DNA from: Rostratula benghalensis
Taxonomy: Eukaryota; Chordata; Aves; Charadriiformes; Rostratulidae
Assembly (NCBI GenBank): GCA_013399305.1
Contig: VXAI01000195.1
Coordinates: forward strand, 621,274 to 685,273
DNA length: 64,000 bases
Direction: 5' to 3'
Below the pieces are notes generated by a model. The model ran no database searches and was not told where the DNA came from. It worked only from the letters and a program-made list of their open reading frames with translations. Of this stretch, positions 54,770-64,000 are shown piece by piece; the stretch's first letter is position 1, and each line of letters opens with the position of its first letter. A program made the translations under genes and the position numbers.

Positions 54770-54802
54770 TCGCGCCGCCGCGCGAAATGGCGCCCAGGCG
54801 GG

Positions 54803-54822
54803 ACTACACCTCCCGGCGTGCC
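54803..54822 (+). promoter_or_regulatory. ZNF143/THAP11-type site 2
   Basis: ACTACACCTCCCGGCGTGCC, a closer match to the ZNF143 (SBS2) consensus. It has the same orientation as site 1 and starts 53 bp after it, about five helical turns. Confidence 0.7.
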
Positions 54823-54959
54823 CCGCGCCGTCCGCCCGCCAGCGCTGCTTGCCCCGCCGCCGCTTCCGGGGAGCGGGGGCGGTGTCTATGAGGTCACGCA
54901 GGTAGCGGAAGTGATTTCACATCCGGCGGGGCTGCGCCGCAGGGAGGGGAGCGGGGCGG

Positions 54960-55076
54960 CGGGCGTGGAGCAGAGCTAGGGCTCGAGTGGCGGACGAGGA
55001 GAGGCGGCGGCGGAGCAAGCAGCAGCAGCTCGGGGAGCCGTCGTGTGCACCCGCAGGGCCTTCCCTCTGCGCGCAG
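54960..55076 (+). other. PAIP2: PAIP2 non-coding exon 1 (inferred 3' end)
   Basis: GC-rich sequence ending in GCGCAG before the donor GTGAGG at 55077, within the CpG island. Joining this donor to the acceptor at 59205 gives a short leader before the start codon. The 5' end is a guess. Confidence 0.55.
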
Positions 55077-58000
55077 GTGAGGCGGCGGCCGCGCAGCTCC
55101 GGGAGTCGCCGCTGCCCGAGGTGGGGGGAGGGGAGCTGAGGGAGCCGCCTCCTCCCCTGAGGCGGCGCCGGGCCGTGGCCTCCCCCCCCTTTTCCCGTTT
55201 CCTTCCCTCCCCCGCGGCGGCGGTGGGGCCTGCGCGGCAGCGTCTTCATTGTCTCCGGCTCTCATCCGGGTCCTGCGCGGGGGGGGGGGGGGCGGCGCAG
55301 GGCCTGCCGGGACTGAACCCCCGCCGCGGGGGCGAACAAAGCAGCGGGGGGGGGCGGATGATACAAGGCCGCGGCTTCGCACTGGGCCCAGTAGGCGACG
55401 GGACTGAGAGGGCAACCCGGCCACAGCAGGTTTAGCTACCTCTGGAACCGGGGGCTGAGGCAGCCCCGGCCGCCGCGGCGGCCCGCTCCGCGCTGAGGCC
55501 CGGTGCCTCGGGCGCCGGTACCGAGAAAAGGGGTTTGGGGACGAGCCCCGTCACCCCCAGCCGTGGCAGGGCCCTGCTTTTCCCCACTAACTTTTGGTTT
55601 TGCGAGTAAACTACAGTGCGGCGCTTTGAAGTGTTTGCTTAATATCAGATAGAAAGCGTTGGCGTCCGTCCCACGTGAATCGGTGGAGAGAAGTATTTAT
55701 TATGTGGAGGGTAATCAGTTGACTCGCTAATCTATTTAGATAACAGCAGAACTCGGCCACTGCTTCTGACTCACAAGAGCAATCCCTGGCTAATAAACAA
55801 ATAGCACTGCTCTCTGCAGAAGCTCAGAGCACTCCCTGCTGCCCCAAAATGGCTTTGCTTCAGCTGCTACCGAAATCTTTTGTGTTACGTGTTGCTTTGG
55901 GGTGCTTTTTTTTTCAGCATATACCTTAATTTTTTTCTTTTCTTTTTACTTTTAATCGAGTAAGGATCTGCAGTTTGCAGTTAGGCCCGTTGACCTTCTG
56001 AAGCAGGTGGGAGTGAAGGTTTTACATGCAAAATCTTCAATTGCAAAGCTTTGAAATTTAATGAGGGCTGGCGTGGGGCTCCGCATGGCTGTAAATGCAG
56101 TAAAATTCAGAGAAATGGGTAAAAAATGGACCCTAATGGCTTTCTGGAGTAATGAGTTCCACACTTCATATAGAAAACACTGCGAGTTAACTGGATTATA
56201 GGATTTTTAATTTCTGGCTTCGTTCCTAAAATGTAAGAAATCTGGATTTTAGTGTCTTTCCTTATGCATTTATGCTCTTCTTCCTGCACCACCACCACCA
56301 CACCCTGCCAAAATCCCAGAATAATGTGGGGCTGGATCTCCACTGGGGCAGAATTCTCCATCTTTTCTGGTCTTTAGCACTACTGATGTTCTATTCCCTC
56401 TTCCAGCGTAAGGAGCTCTGAAATCTTCAGCTTTCCACCTACTCCCAGATGGAAAAATGTATTCTTTTTATTCATGCCAGTAGTGTAGCCTGTCACTCCG
56501 CCTTGTTTTCTGCAGCAGCTGCCTTAGACTGCTCCAAAGAGCAAAGTGGCATTTGGCTCCCCTTCTTGGAATTGCCTGTAGCTCAGGACTAGAAAAAGCC
56601 TGTATCTGGTACTGGTGAAACAACACTAATCTTGTCCTCGGAAAGGAGCACAGAAAACCCAAATGCTTTTTGTCTTGAAACAGTGAAATGCAAAGCTCCC
56701 CACACCGTGTCTTTTTATTCCAAGGAATGCTGTGAGTAAGGAACTGGGCCGGGGCTTCCTAACTGGTTGCTGAGCCTTTTTCCTTTGGGGAAAAAATTAG
56801 CAGATCTCGAGCTTCATTGGATAAAGTTCAAGTGTTGAGGTTGAGCCTGGGATCTTTCTTGAAGACGATCATCTGCGTTGTCTTTGGGCAGCCATGGAAA
56901 AACGTTGTCCCAGTTCACACGTGGAGCTCAGAATTTCCCTTCCTCCTAGAGCTTGTGTTCCACAGGGAAAAAAAAAAAAAAAAACACCCAAGAAATTGGA
57001 AAACGAGCTCTTAGGTCAACAAATTAACCATTTGAGCTTTTACACAGTCGCCTAGGGGGTGTGGTGTTATTCTTTTACCTTTTGGACTTGTGTTTGCAGT
57101 TGTCTTTGTACAGAAGTTGCCTGGGATTTTTTCTGAGTGTGTTAATGCAGAGTTACCCATAGTATAAAAAAAAAGGTAAAATGCTTGCCAGTTAAAATAA
57201 AAAAAAAAATAGACTTTTTAGACCCTGAACTCTTTTATGTCTGTTAGTCTCCACTGTTTATTTGCTTTTAGCAGCTGAAGGTGCTTTAAGCAACTTGAAA
57301 TTTGAATTGGGGTGTTAAATGCAAGGTCTTTTCCTGTGTTATGTAAAATGCTGCCAGCAATCTTTAGCGAGTTTGTTTTGAAAGAACATCAAAAAGAACC
57401 TCTTTTGTCTTGCTGGAATACCCGGGTTCTGCTCCTGTTTGTTGTACTTCCTCAGGAGCTGAAGGGACTTCCGTGCTTGAGTTTGCCATTGATTTAAAGA
57501 CCTTGAGTAGCGCAAACCAGGCAAGTTTCTTTGTGCTCTTCTTAATTGTGACGAGCCTTTGACTTGGTATTTTCAGGAATATGTTTTGAACCCAAACTTG
57601 CATTAATCCCAGAGATAGTGGGAACAACCCAAATACAAAGAGAAAATATGAGCTGTTTTATGAGAAGCCCCTCCTGCTCTAATAGCAACAGAGGCTGGAT
57701 TTTGATACCCTCTTCTCTGATTAAGTCACTTCTTTGGTCACAAGCAATGAGCAAAAACATCGACCTGAGAATAAAATGCAAATATTTTTCTTAAGTACTG
57801 AATCATTGCAGATTTTTAGTACTAGAGCAACATTAAGCTTTGAATTTTTTAATTTTTTTTTTAGCTCATTGCCTCACATGCTCTGTACACTGTTCAAAAT
57901 TAAGAATTAATACTGCCAGACTGAGAGAGTTGGGGTTATTCAGCCTGGAGAAGGCTCTGGGGAGACCTTAGAGCAGCCTTCCAGTGTCTGAAGGGGGCTA

Positions 58001-59205
58001 CAGGAGAGAGGGGGAGGGACTCTTTGTCAGGGAGGGCAGCAATAGGATGAGGGGGGAATGGTCTTAAACTGAAAGAGGGGAGATTTAGGTGAGATACCAG
58101 AAAGAAATTCTTAACTGTGAGGGTGGTGAGACCCTGCCCAGAGAAGCTGTGGCTGCCCCATCCCTGGAGGGGTTCAAGGCCAGGCTGGATTGGGCTTGGA
58201 GCAACCTGGTGTGGTGGGAGGTGTCCCTGCCCAGGGCAGGGGGTGGCACTGGATGATCTTGAAGGTCCCTTCCAACTCTAACCATTCTGTGATTCTATTA
58301 GTAGGTATAAAATACTTGGCTTTTCCAGTACTGATACCTGTACTTAGGCATGGTATGAGGAAAGCATCAGTGTTGTCTTCCTTAATGTGCCACACAAATG
58401 GTATTTTCAATTAGAACCTGGGATCTGAACGGCTGTGGGGCTCTGGACTGACAGCCAGGCTGCAACACCGTTCTTCTGACAAGAATTCAGACCAAATTTA
58501 GGGGTTTTGAACCGCTTTCAACTGTGGTTAGGTGGAGCACACCCCACTTGCCAAGTGTGCCCTCATTCCTCGAGTTCAGGCTGTCGCAGGTTTGGGTCTC
58601 GGGGGCAGGCAGCAATGCTGAGCGTGCTCCAGAGGTGACCCCAGCCTCTCCCAGTGTTTCTCTGGTGAAACCTCCCTGTTCCTGCGATGACGTAGACCAT
58701 TCCCTAGCTGAGTTTGGGTGGGCTGAAAAACCACACCAGCCTTTACCCTGCCATGAGCGTTCTCAGAAACTGCCCCAAAATATTGCCTGAAATGGCTCCA
58801 GGCCATTTGGTTCCAGGGTAGTTTGAGACTCCTCAGGTGGGAGCTTTAAAAATATTTTGGAAAACAGATTTCCTTTTTGTTTTTTAAAGGACGCCTTAAA
58901 TACTTTCCTTCTGGTGAGCAGACATGCTTTCTGTTTTTTCCTGTTGCTTTCCACTGGCCTCAAAGTGCTTGGCATTTGGTGAGGCTTAATTTGGGAAATC
59001 AATTATTCCCTTGGATCTGTGCACAATGGAAATGGTGTTTCTGATCCTTTTCTTTTTCCTTTTTCTCACTTGTTGGGATTAGCAGAGCTCCTCTGCTTTC
59101 AGCCACAGTCGAGCTACCAGGAGCCTTCCCTTGGGCCGGGCTGAGACGGGAGCAGGGTGATGAGCCAATCTGCAGAGCCTTAATTACCTCCTTTCTTAAT
59201 TGCAG
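55077..59205 (+). other. PAIP2: PAIP2 first intron (inferred)
   Basis: GTGAGG to TTAATTGCAG. It begins in the CpG island, then becomes AT-rich, and contains one full-looking CR1 3' end (57913-58299). No coding sequence recognised. Confidence 0.6.
57913..58299 (+). mobile_element. CR1 LINE, 3' end fragment in PAIP2 intron 1
   Basis: Contains CTGAGAGAGTTGGGG, GAGAAGCTGTGGCTGCCCCA and GGTGTCCCTGCCCAGGGCAG, ending CATTCTGTGATTCTATT. Same orientation as PAIP2. Confidence 0.92.
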
Positions 59206-59228
59206 ATTTCCAATCAAAAGACATAGCC

Positions 59229-59366
59229 ATGAAAGATCCAAGTCGCAGCAGTACCAGCCCAAGCATCATCAGCGAGGATGTGATTATAAATGGCCACTCT
59301 CATGAAGATGACAATCCCTTTGCAGAGTACATGTGGATGGAAAACGAAGAGGAATTTAACAGGCAG
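59229..59366 (+). CDS. PAIP2: PAIP2 coding exon 1 (residues 1-46)
   Basis: 46 codons ending EEEFNRQ. The exon itself begins at 59206 after the acceptor TTAATTGCAG, leaving 23 nt of leader. The donor is CAG/GCAAGT at 59367: GC, not GT. The nearest GT, four bases later, would give a stop immediately after joining exon 2. Confidence 0.95.
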
Positions 59367-62300
59367 GCAAGTCCCTTCCCCCTCCAAACACCTTGTCCTA
59401 GCTAAAGGGAGAAGTGCTGTGGGCTACCAATTGGGCTGCCAGACTGGGAATCCTGTAGAGATGGGGGGTTTTAGACAGGTTTGCTGGAATAATATTGGGA
59501 AACACACACCTTGATTTCTCTGGCAATAAATAAATACTTATTTTCTGTAATCTTAGTGGCAGACAGGGGAAATGTGGCATGTTCTGATGCATCCATTAAC
59601 CCCCTACTTCTACAGGAAGGAGGGGGGAAAAAAAAATAATTACAGACTTTGTGTGTGAAGGCCTGGGAGTTTTGATGTGTGCAGACACCGCTGGCTGTTC
59701 CTAGCTGGATGTGTGTGGGATACCTGCTGTGGCAGCAGGGCTGGTGCTCCCAGGGGAGGAGGTGGACAGAGCTGTTGGGTGACAGTCGTGCTCGTTGCTT
59801 AATGTGTCAGTGTCTCAGGGCTGGGCCATCACAGTCAGGTTGGAGCAAGGCCTTTGCTTCGCCTCTCACCCTGTGTCTGGATGCTGCTGGGAACAGCCTT
59901 CCTCTTTCTGCCACCCCTTTCTTCAGCAAACCCCAGTCTTTTATACTCAAGTCCCTGCTTTTCTCTGCACTGCATGTGCTCAAGTCTGAAGTGCTGACAC
60001 AGGGTACAGCTGCTCCTCTTTCTTTGGGTACCAGCAGGGCTCAAAGCTAATCTGAAATCCAGGTTACTCGCAAAAACCTGAAATTATTCTGGTGAAGGCA
60101 ACAAGAGAGTCTCTGCGATGTTTCCTCTTTGGTGGTTTTTGTTTTTTTCTCCTGGGGACTGTGGTACAGTCAGTGCAGAGGATGTTTAGTTCTTGGGGAA
60201 AGGAGCTGAGAGTTAGGCCGTTACTGAACTATTTTGTTTAGGTAGGGACTCTGTTTTCAGAGAGGAGGGACGTTGGGAGCAGTTCCTCAGACCACGTGGC
60301 AGCCTGGTTGCCTGCTGCTGTGGGCACCTGACCCGAGTTAAACTCGGGCAGGAAAATGCAATGAGGCAGTACTAATATCAAGACATTTGGGGGATTAGAT
60401 GTTAGTATTGGGTGCTTAGCACTTCTGGAGCTGCTGCTAGAGGCACCTGTGGTGTCCAACCCTGCAATATCAAACCTGGAGCTGAGCAAGCCCTGCTGTA
60501 ATACTGTCTGCTGGCTGCGTGTCCAGTACCCACTTGCAGGAGTCTTCTACTGGAGAGTCCCAAAGCTGGTGTTTGTGTGGGGTTTGGCTTCTCTGGAGAG
60601 TGACTTAGAGTGCAGGGCACTGGGTCCCTGTGCTTGTGAGCACCTGGTGTGCGTGCTTCCGAGAGCATTCCTAGATACTGCAGGAATCCTCAAATCTGAA
60701 CTCTTCTGATTTGGTGTTTGTGGGAAGTAACTGGGTTTCCACTTCAGGATGGAGTATGTGTTTGGTGTCAGAGCGAAGGGCAGATTGGAAAATTTGCTCA
60801 GGCTTCCCCTGAGTGAACTTTTAAATATTTTTCTCTGCTCCCTTGTACCTGGCAAATAACTCACACCGGCTTCCATTTTCCTCCTTTTTGCTCTGAAGTG
60901 CTGCAATGTGGGACGTGGAAAATGTGTTGGGATGAGGTCCCTCCAAAGCTTGTTCCCTGAACAACTGAGCAAACCTCTCCTTCAATCTCTGTGGCCCCGG
61001 GTAGTTCCATGTGGCTTGGTTTGTCCCTGAGCAGCATCCTGAACGACTGTTCTCCCAGTTCCGTGGGAGAACTACACTGGGTGATCCTAGCATCCACAGC
61101 CAAAGAGGTGCTGCTCAGTTCCCACTGACAGGTGGTGGTTATTTTATTTTATTTTTTGCAGGAATCTTGCAGGGTGCTTTCCAAGGGAGCGTGCCTGGCT
61201 CTGCGCATCACCCCTGCTTCCCTCCCTCACGCTCCCAGCGAGCTCAGCCCAGACTAGTTGGTACCACTGAGATACTCACTTGGAACCAGCATTTTCCTTC
61301 TCCTTGAGCTCCTAATGAGCTGGAAACCAAACACCTTGGGCTGGGGGGGGGGGTGTTCTCCTGCTCTTCTCTTTTAACTGCAGCCCAAATTCCTGGGACA
61401 TAAAAAAAAAAAACCCACTCTGCTTGTGTTCCTTCGGCACGAGTGTGGCTTCCTCTGGAAGTCTCGAGAGAAGGCCTGCCAGGTGCACAGACTTTGGAAG
61501 ACACAAGTTCTCGTTAAATTTGTTAATGAAGCAATTTCTTCTCCTTGTACAGATTGAAGAGGAACTGTGGGAAGAAGAATTTATTGAGCGCTGTTTCCAG
61601 GAGATGCTGGAAGAAGAGGAGGAGCATGAATGGTTTATCCCAGCCCGTGATCTCCCACAAACAATGGATCAAATCCAGGACCAGTTCAATGACCTTGTTA
61701 TCAGTGACAGCTCATCACTGGAGGATCTGGTGGTAAAATCAGTTTCTCATTGTATTTCTAAAGCTTCTAAATATCTCCTTTTCCGAGGCTAATGTTGGTT
61801 GCTGATAATGGCAGGAGAAAGTCCTTTATGCATTAGCCAGAGATCCTTAGCACCCAAACCCCACCTGGACATGTTCCTGGGCAACCTGCTCTGGGTGGAC
61901 CTGCTTTGGCAGGAGGGCTTAGCATCCCTGGCTGTGGTGCTTTAAAGTGGGGAATGTTGGGGGGGTGAGGTAGGAGGGTGTTTCCTCCTGTGATGTGACA
62001 CGTTCAGTGGGTTTTCTTCACAACCACACGGTGCTTTTCTTCACCCGTAGCACAAGCCCAAGTTTATTTTGGCATCTCCCCACACTTAGGTGTTGGGCAG
62101 GTAGGAGTCGTCTTCTCAAGCTGTGTTTTGGATGGTGCCAACCACAGCAGAGTTCTTTGTAGAAATCCTAAGGAGGAGGAAAGCAGATAAACTGGTATTA
62201 TCTCCCCATTTCTTGCTGCAGGACTTCTCTCCTTAACTAAAAGGATAGAACAGTGTGTACATATTTTCCTTAACAAAATGCAAAGTTACTGATAAGATTA

Positions 62301-63289
62301 AGCAGATTTTTGTCAATGCAAGCTCAGGGAACTGCAGGCAGTCCCAGTTTGGGACTCAGTTAAGAGCATAAAAGCCTAATCCTCCATATATATATATTTT
62401 TTTTTTCTTTTTTTTTTTTAATGAGAAAGAGCTCATTTTGGAGAAGCCCACCTTTAAGTGGCCTAGAAATACTGCAAGGTTGGTTGCCAGGAGGAAGGGG
62501 CCAGGCTTTTTCCAGTGGTGCCCAGGGACAGGACAAGAGGAAATGGGCAGAGATTTGAGAAGTTCCATCTCAACATGAGGAGAAACTTCTTCCCTGTGAG
62601 GGTGGCAGAGCCCTGGCAGAGGCTGCTCAGAGAGGTGGTGGAGTCTCTGTCTTTGGACACATTCCAAACCCCACCTGGACGTGTTTCTGGGCAAGCTGCT
62701 CTGGGAGGACCTGCTTTGGCAGGAGGGCTGGGCAGGATGAGCTCCAGAGGTCCCTTCCGACCCTGTATCGTTCTGTAATGCCATAGAGCAGCAGCTCACT
62801 GAGGGGCAGGACAGGAACGGGCACAGGAGTTTCCAAAATCAATACAGAGCTCGTATATGTGAAATTCTCAGAGGTGGCTTAAGTTCCAGGAACGATCCCC
62901 TTGCTTAAGTAAGCAGGACCTAAAAACCTGATGGTGCTTTTGACCAGCTCAGCTCCAGCAATAGCTGTTCCAGCATTCACTGAAGCAGCTGTAGTTGGGT
63001 TTTCTTATTCCCCGAGTCCTTCTCCAGTGAAACATCCGTGAGGGATGGATAATTTGGGCACTAGCACAGAGGAGTGGCCTTTTCTTTACAAAAACTTGGT
63101 AGATGCAGAAAGGGTGTGATGCCTCCCACTGTCACTAAATTGTCTGCCTCAAAGTGTGTTCAGCTTGAAGCTGGAAGATGAAAATGATGCTTCACCTCAG
63201 TTTCTGCTTTTTCCCTTCCTCAGGTCAAGAGTAACCTGAATCCAAACGCAAAGGAGTTTGTTCCTGGGGTGAAGTACTTAAATATTTGA
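59229..63289 (+). CDS. PAIP2: Poly(A)-binding protein-interacting protein 2, whole coding span (127 codons)
   Basis: Cytoplasmic translational repressor that binds poly(A)-binding protein and displaces it from poly(A) and from eIF4G. Coding exons 59229-59366, 61553-61732 and 63224-63289 join in phase 0 to 127 residues, the same as human PAIP2. It starts [19 protein letters not shown]. The middle is strongly acidic ([20 protein letters not shown]), corresponding to PAM1, which contacts the PABP RRMs. The C-terminus has the PAM2 motif [16 protein letters not shown] (about 109-124), which binds the PABP MLLE domain. Essentially human-identical except a few residues such as Leu for Gly at 125. 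The first intron of the coding part uses a GC donor (see findings). Start choice: first ATG of the exon, G at -3, conserved N-terminus. Confidence 0.97.
61553..61732 (+). CDS. PAIP2: PAIP2 coding exon 2 (residues 47-106)
   Basis: 60 codons from [15 protein letters not shown] to SSLEDLV. Acceptor TCCTTGTACAG, donor GTAAAA at 61733. Retention of the next intron would append an alternative 20-residue tail ending at 61792 and remove PAM2. Confidence 0.96.
61851..61920 (+). mobile_element. CR1 fragment in PAIP2 intron
   Basis: AAACCCCACCTGGACATGTT through GACCTGCTTTGGCAGGAGGG matches the inner part of the CR1 copy at 62491-62786, without its 3' tail. Confidence 0.75.
62491..62786 (+). mobile_element. 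CR1 LINE fragment in last PAIP2 intron
   Basis: CAACATGAGGAGAAACTTCT, CTTCCCTGTGAGGGTGGCAG and GACCTGCTTTGGCAGGAGGG, ending CGTTCTGTAATGCCATAG. Different subfamily from the 11590/18234 copies. It lies 440 bp before the last coding exon. Confidence 0.88.
63224..63289 (+). CDS. PAIP2: PAIP2 last coding exon (PAM2 motif and TGA)
   Basis: 21 codons, [20 protein letters not shown] then Ile and TGA. Acceptor CCTTCCTCAG. Contains the MLLE-binding PAM2 peptide with the key phenylalanine (F118). Confidence 0.96.
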   Translation, partial: VKSNLNPNAKEFVPGVKYLNI

Positions 63290-63460
63290 GTTAGACTGGG
63301 CCCTCTCTTGGTGGATGTAGCACAATTTCCACACTGTGAAGCCAGTATTAGAAGATTTAATTGTAAAAGCTCTTCTTCTTGTCACTGTGTTACACTTATG
63401 CATTGCCAAAGTTTTGTTAGTCTTGCATGCTCAATAAAAGTGCTGAGACTGTTATTAAGT
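63290..63460 (+). other. PAIP2: PAIP2 3' UTR, proximal part
   Basis: From the stop codon to just after AATAAA at 63433-63438. The UTR may run further; the rest of the window to 64000 contains only T-rich and unremarkable sequence and ends in a T run. Confidence 0.55.
63433..63438 (+). terminator. PAIP2: Poly(A) signal, PAIP2
   Basis: AATAAA in GCTCAATAAAAGTGCTG, 144 nt after the stop codon. Confidence 0.6.
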
Positions 63461-64000
63461 AAAATCTGTCAAAAAGTTTCATGGAAGCATAACTGGGCCC
63501 TGGCTCTCTGCGGAGGGGACAGTGATGGTGAGAAGCACCAGTCAAGTTGGAGACAAAAGCACCATATTCATAAAACCTGCAGACTCTGTCTTTTTTTTTT
63601 TTTTTTTAATTAAACCAGGCTGGGAATTTGCCGGGGATGGTCTGTTTTTAACTAAAGAAGTGTTCACTGGTGCTGTTTGCACCCTGATAATGCCTTAACT
63701 TCAACAAAACAAAAGGGAGGAGATCCGATTGGCGTGCAGATGAGCTGACTTTCCTTTGAAATATCAGTCTTGTTACCAATGTCAATTTTTACTTTCCCAC
63801 TTCAAAAAAACCCCAAAAAACCCAACAACTTTATTCTCCTTTTAGACCAGTGTGAGCTTTAACAGACCTGTGCAGAGTCCTAGATCTTGGCTGCCCAAAT
63901 AATTCCCTCCGCCCTGGCCCACGGAGGGGCAGAAATCCCCCGGCCTTGGCGGTGTGTGATCATGTTGGAATCCTTTTTTTTCTTTTTTTTTTTTTTTTTT

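Larger units (their letters stand above)
54570..55600 (+). promoter_or_regulatory. PAIP2: PAIP2 CpG-island promoter
   Basis: About 1 kb of very CpG-rich sequence, 3.6 kb after the MATR3 stop and 4.2 kb before the PAIP2 start. It carries YY1-type AAGATGGCTGC near 54729, an E2F-like GCGCGAAA at 54780-54787, ETS-type CTTCCGG at 54863-54869 and GCGGAAGTGA at 54905-54914, and two ZNF143-type sites. There is no TATA box in a sensible place. This is typical of a broad housekeeping promoter. Confidence 0.85.

Noticed and set aside
54569..55435. Several 100-176 codon frames on both strands in the PAIP2 CpG island
   Set aside because: CpG-island composition removes stop codons; no conserved protein, and the region carries promoter motifs.

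Overview
The window is vertebrate nuclear DNA, almost certainly from a bird. It has intron-rich genes, at least nine pieces of CR1 LINE (several ending in the ATTCTGTG/ATTCTATG type of 3' tail), two solo LTRs of an avian endogenous-retrovirus type, GC-rich CpG islands and many long A/T runs. Two protein-coding genes can be read with confidence, both on the + strand: MATR3 (matrin 3) and PAIP2 (poly(A)-binding-protein-interacting protein 2). They are adjacent in this order and orientation in other vertebrates too (human 5q31 from memory).

Layout. 1-26,000 is non-coding by everything I can see. It holds two solo LTRs (about 817-1410 and 19215-19760), five CR1 copies (11590-12027, 15459-15645, 18234-18679, 21125-21456, 24411-25045), a small CpG island at 6.9-7.3 kb with a splice donor on the minus strand (possibly the 5' exon of SIL1, the expected upstream neighbour), and a second CpG island at 21.5-22.0 kb that contains a 45-47 bp minisatellite. 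26.1-27.2 kb is the MATR3 promoter CpG island, broken by a 456-bp run of N. 27.2-34.8 kb is the inferred first intron of MATR3. MATR3 coding exons run from 34969 to 50914 in 14 pieces that join in frame to 902 codons. 3' UTR and intergenic sequence follow to 54.5 kb. The PAIP2 CpG-island promoter lies at 54.6-55.6 kb, with two ZNF143/THAP11-type motifs. PAIP2 coding sequence lies in three exons between 59229 and 63289 (127 codons).

Function. MATR3 is a nuclear-matrix RNA/DNA-binding protein (two matrin-type zinc fingers, two RRMs, a bipartite NLS) that regulates splicing and RNA retention. PAIP2 is a small cytoplasmic translational repressor that sequesters poly(A)-binding protein. They are neighbours rather than an operon: each has its own CpG-island promoter and its own poly(A) signals.

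Most interesting details: an apparent GC-AG intron in PAIP2 (the only donor that keeps the frame); a possible in-frame alternative acceptor inside MATR3 exon 12 that would give an 851-residue form; tandem ZNF143-like sites in the PAIP2 promoter; and a few orphan candidate exons upstream. I found no evidence of a new biological system; the window looks like an ordinary avian gene neighbourhood. Exon boundaries come from reading frame, splice consensus and remembered human protein sequences; nothing was searched or computed.
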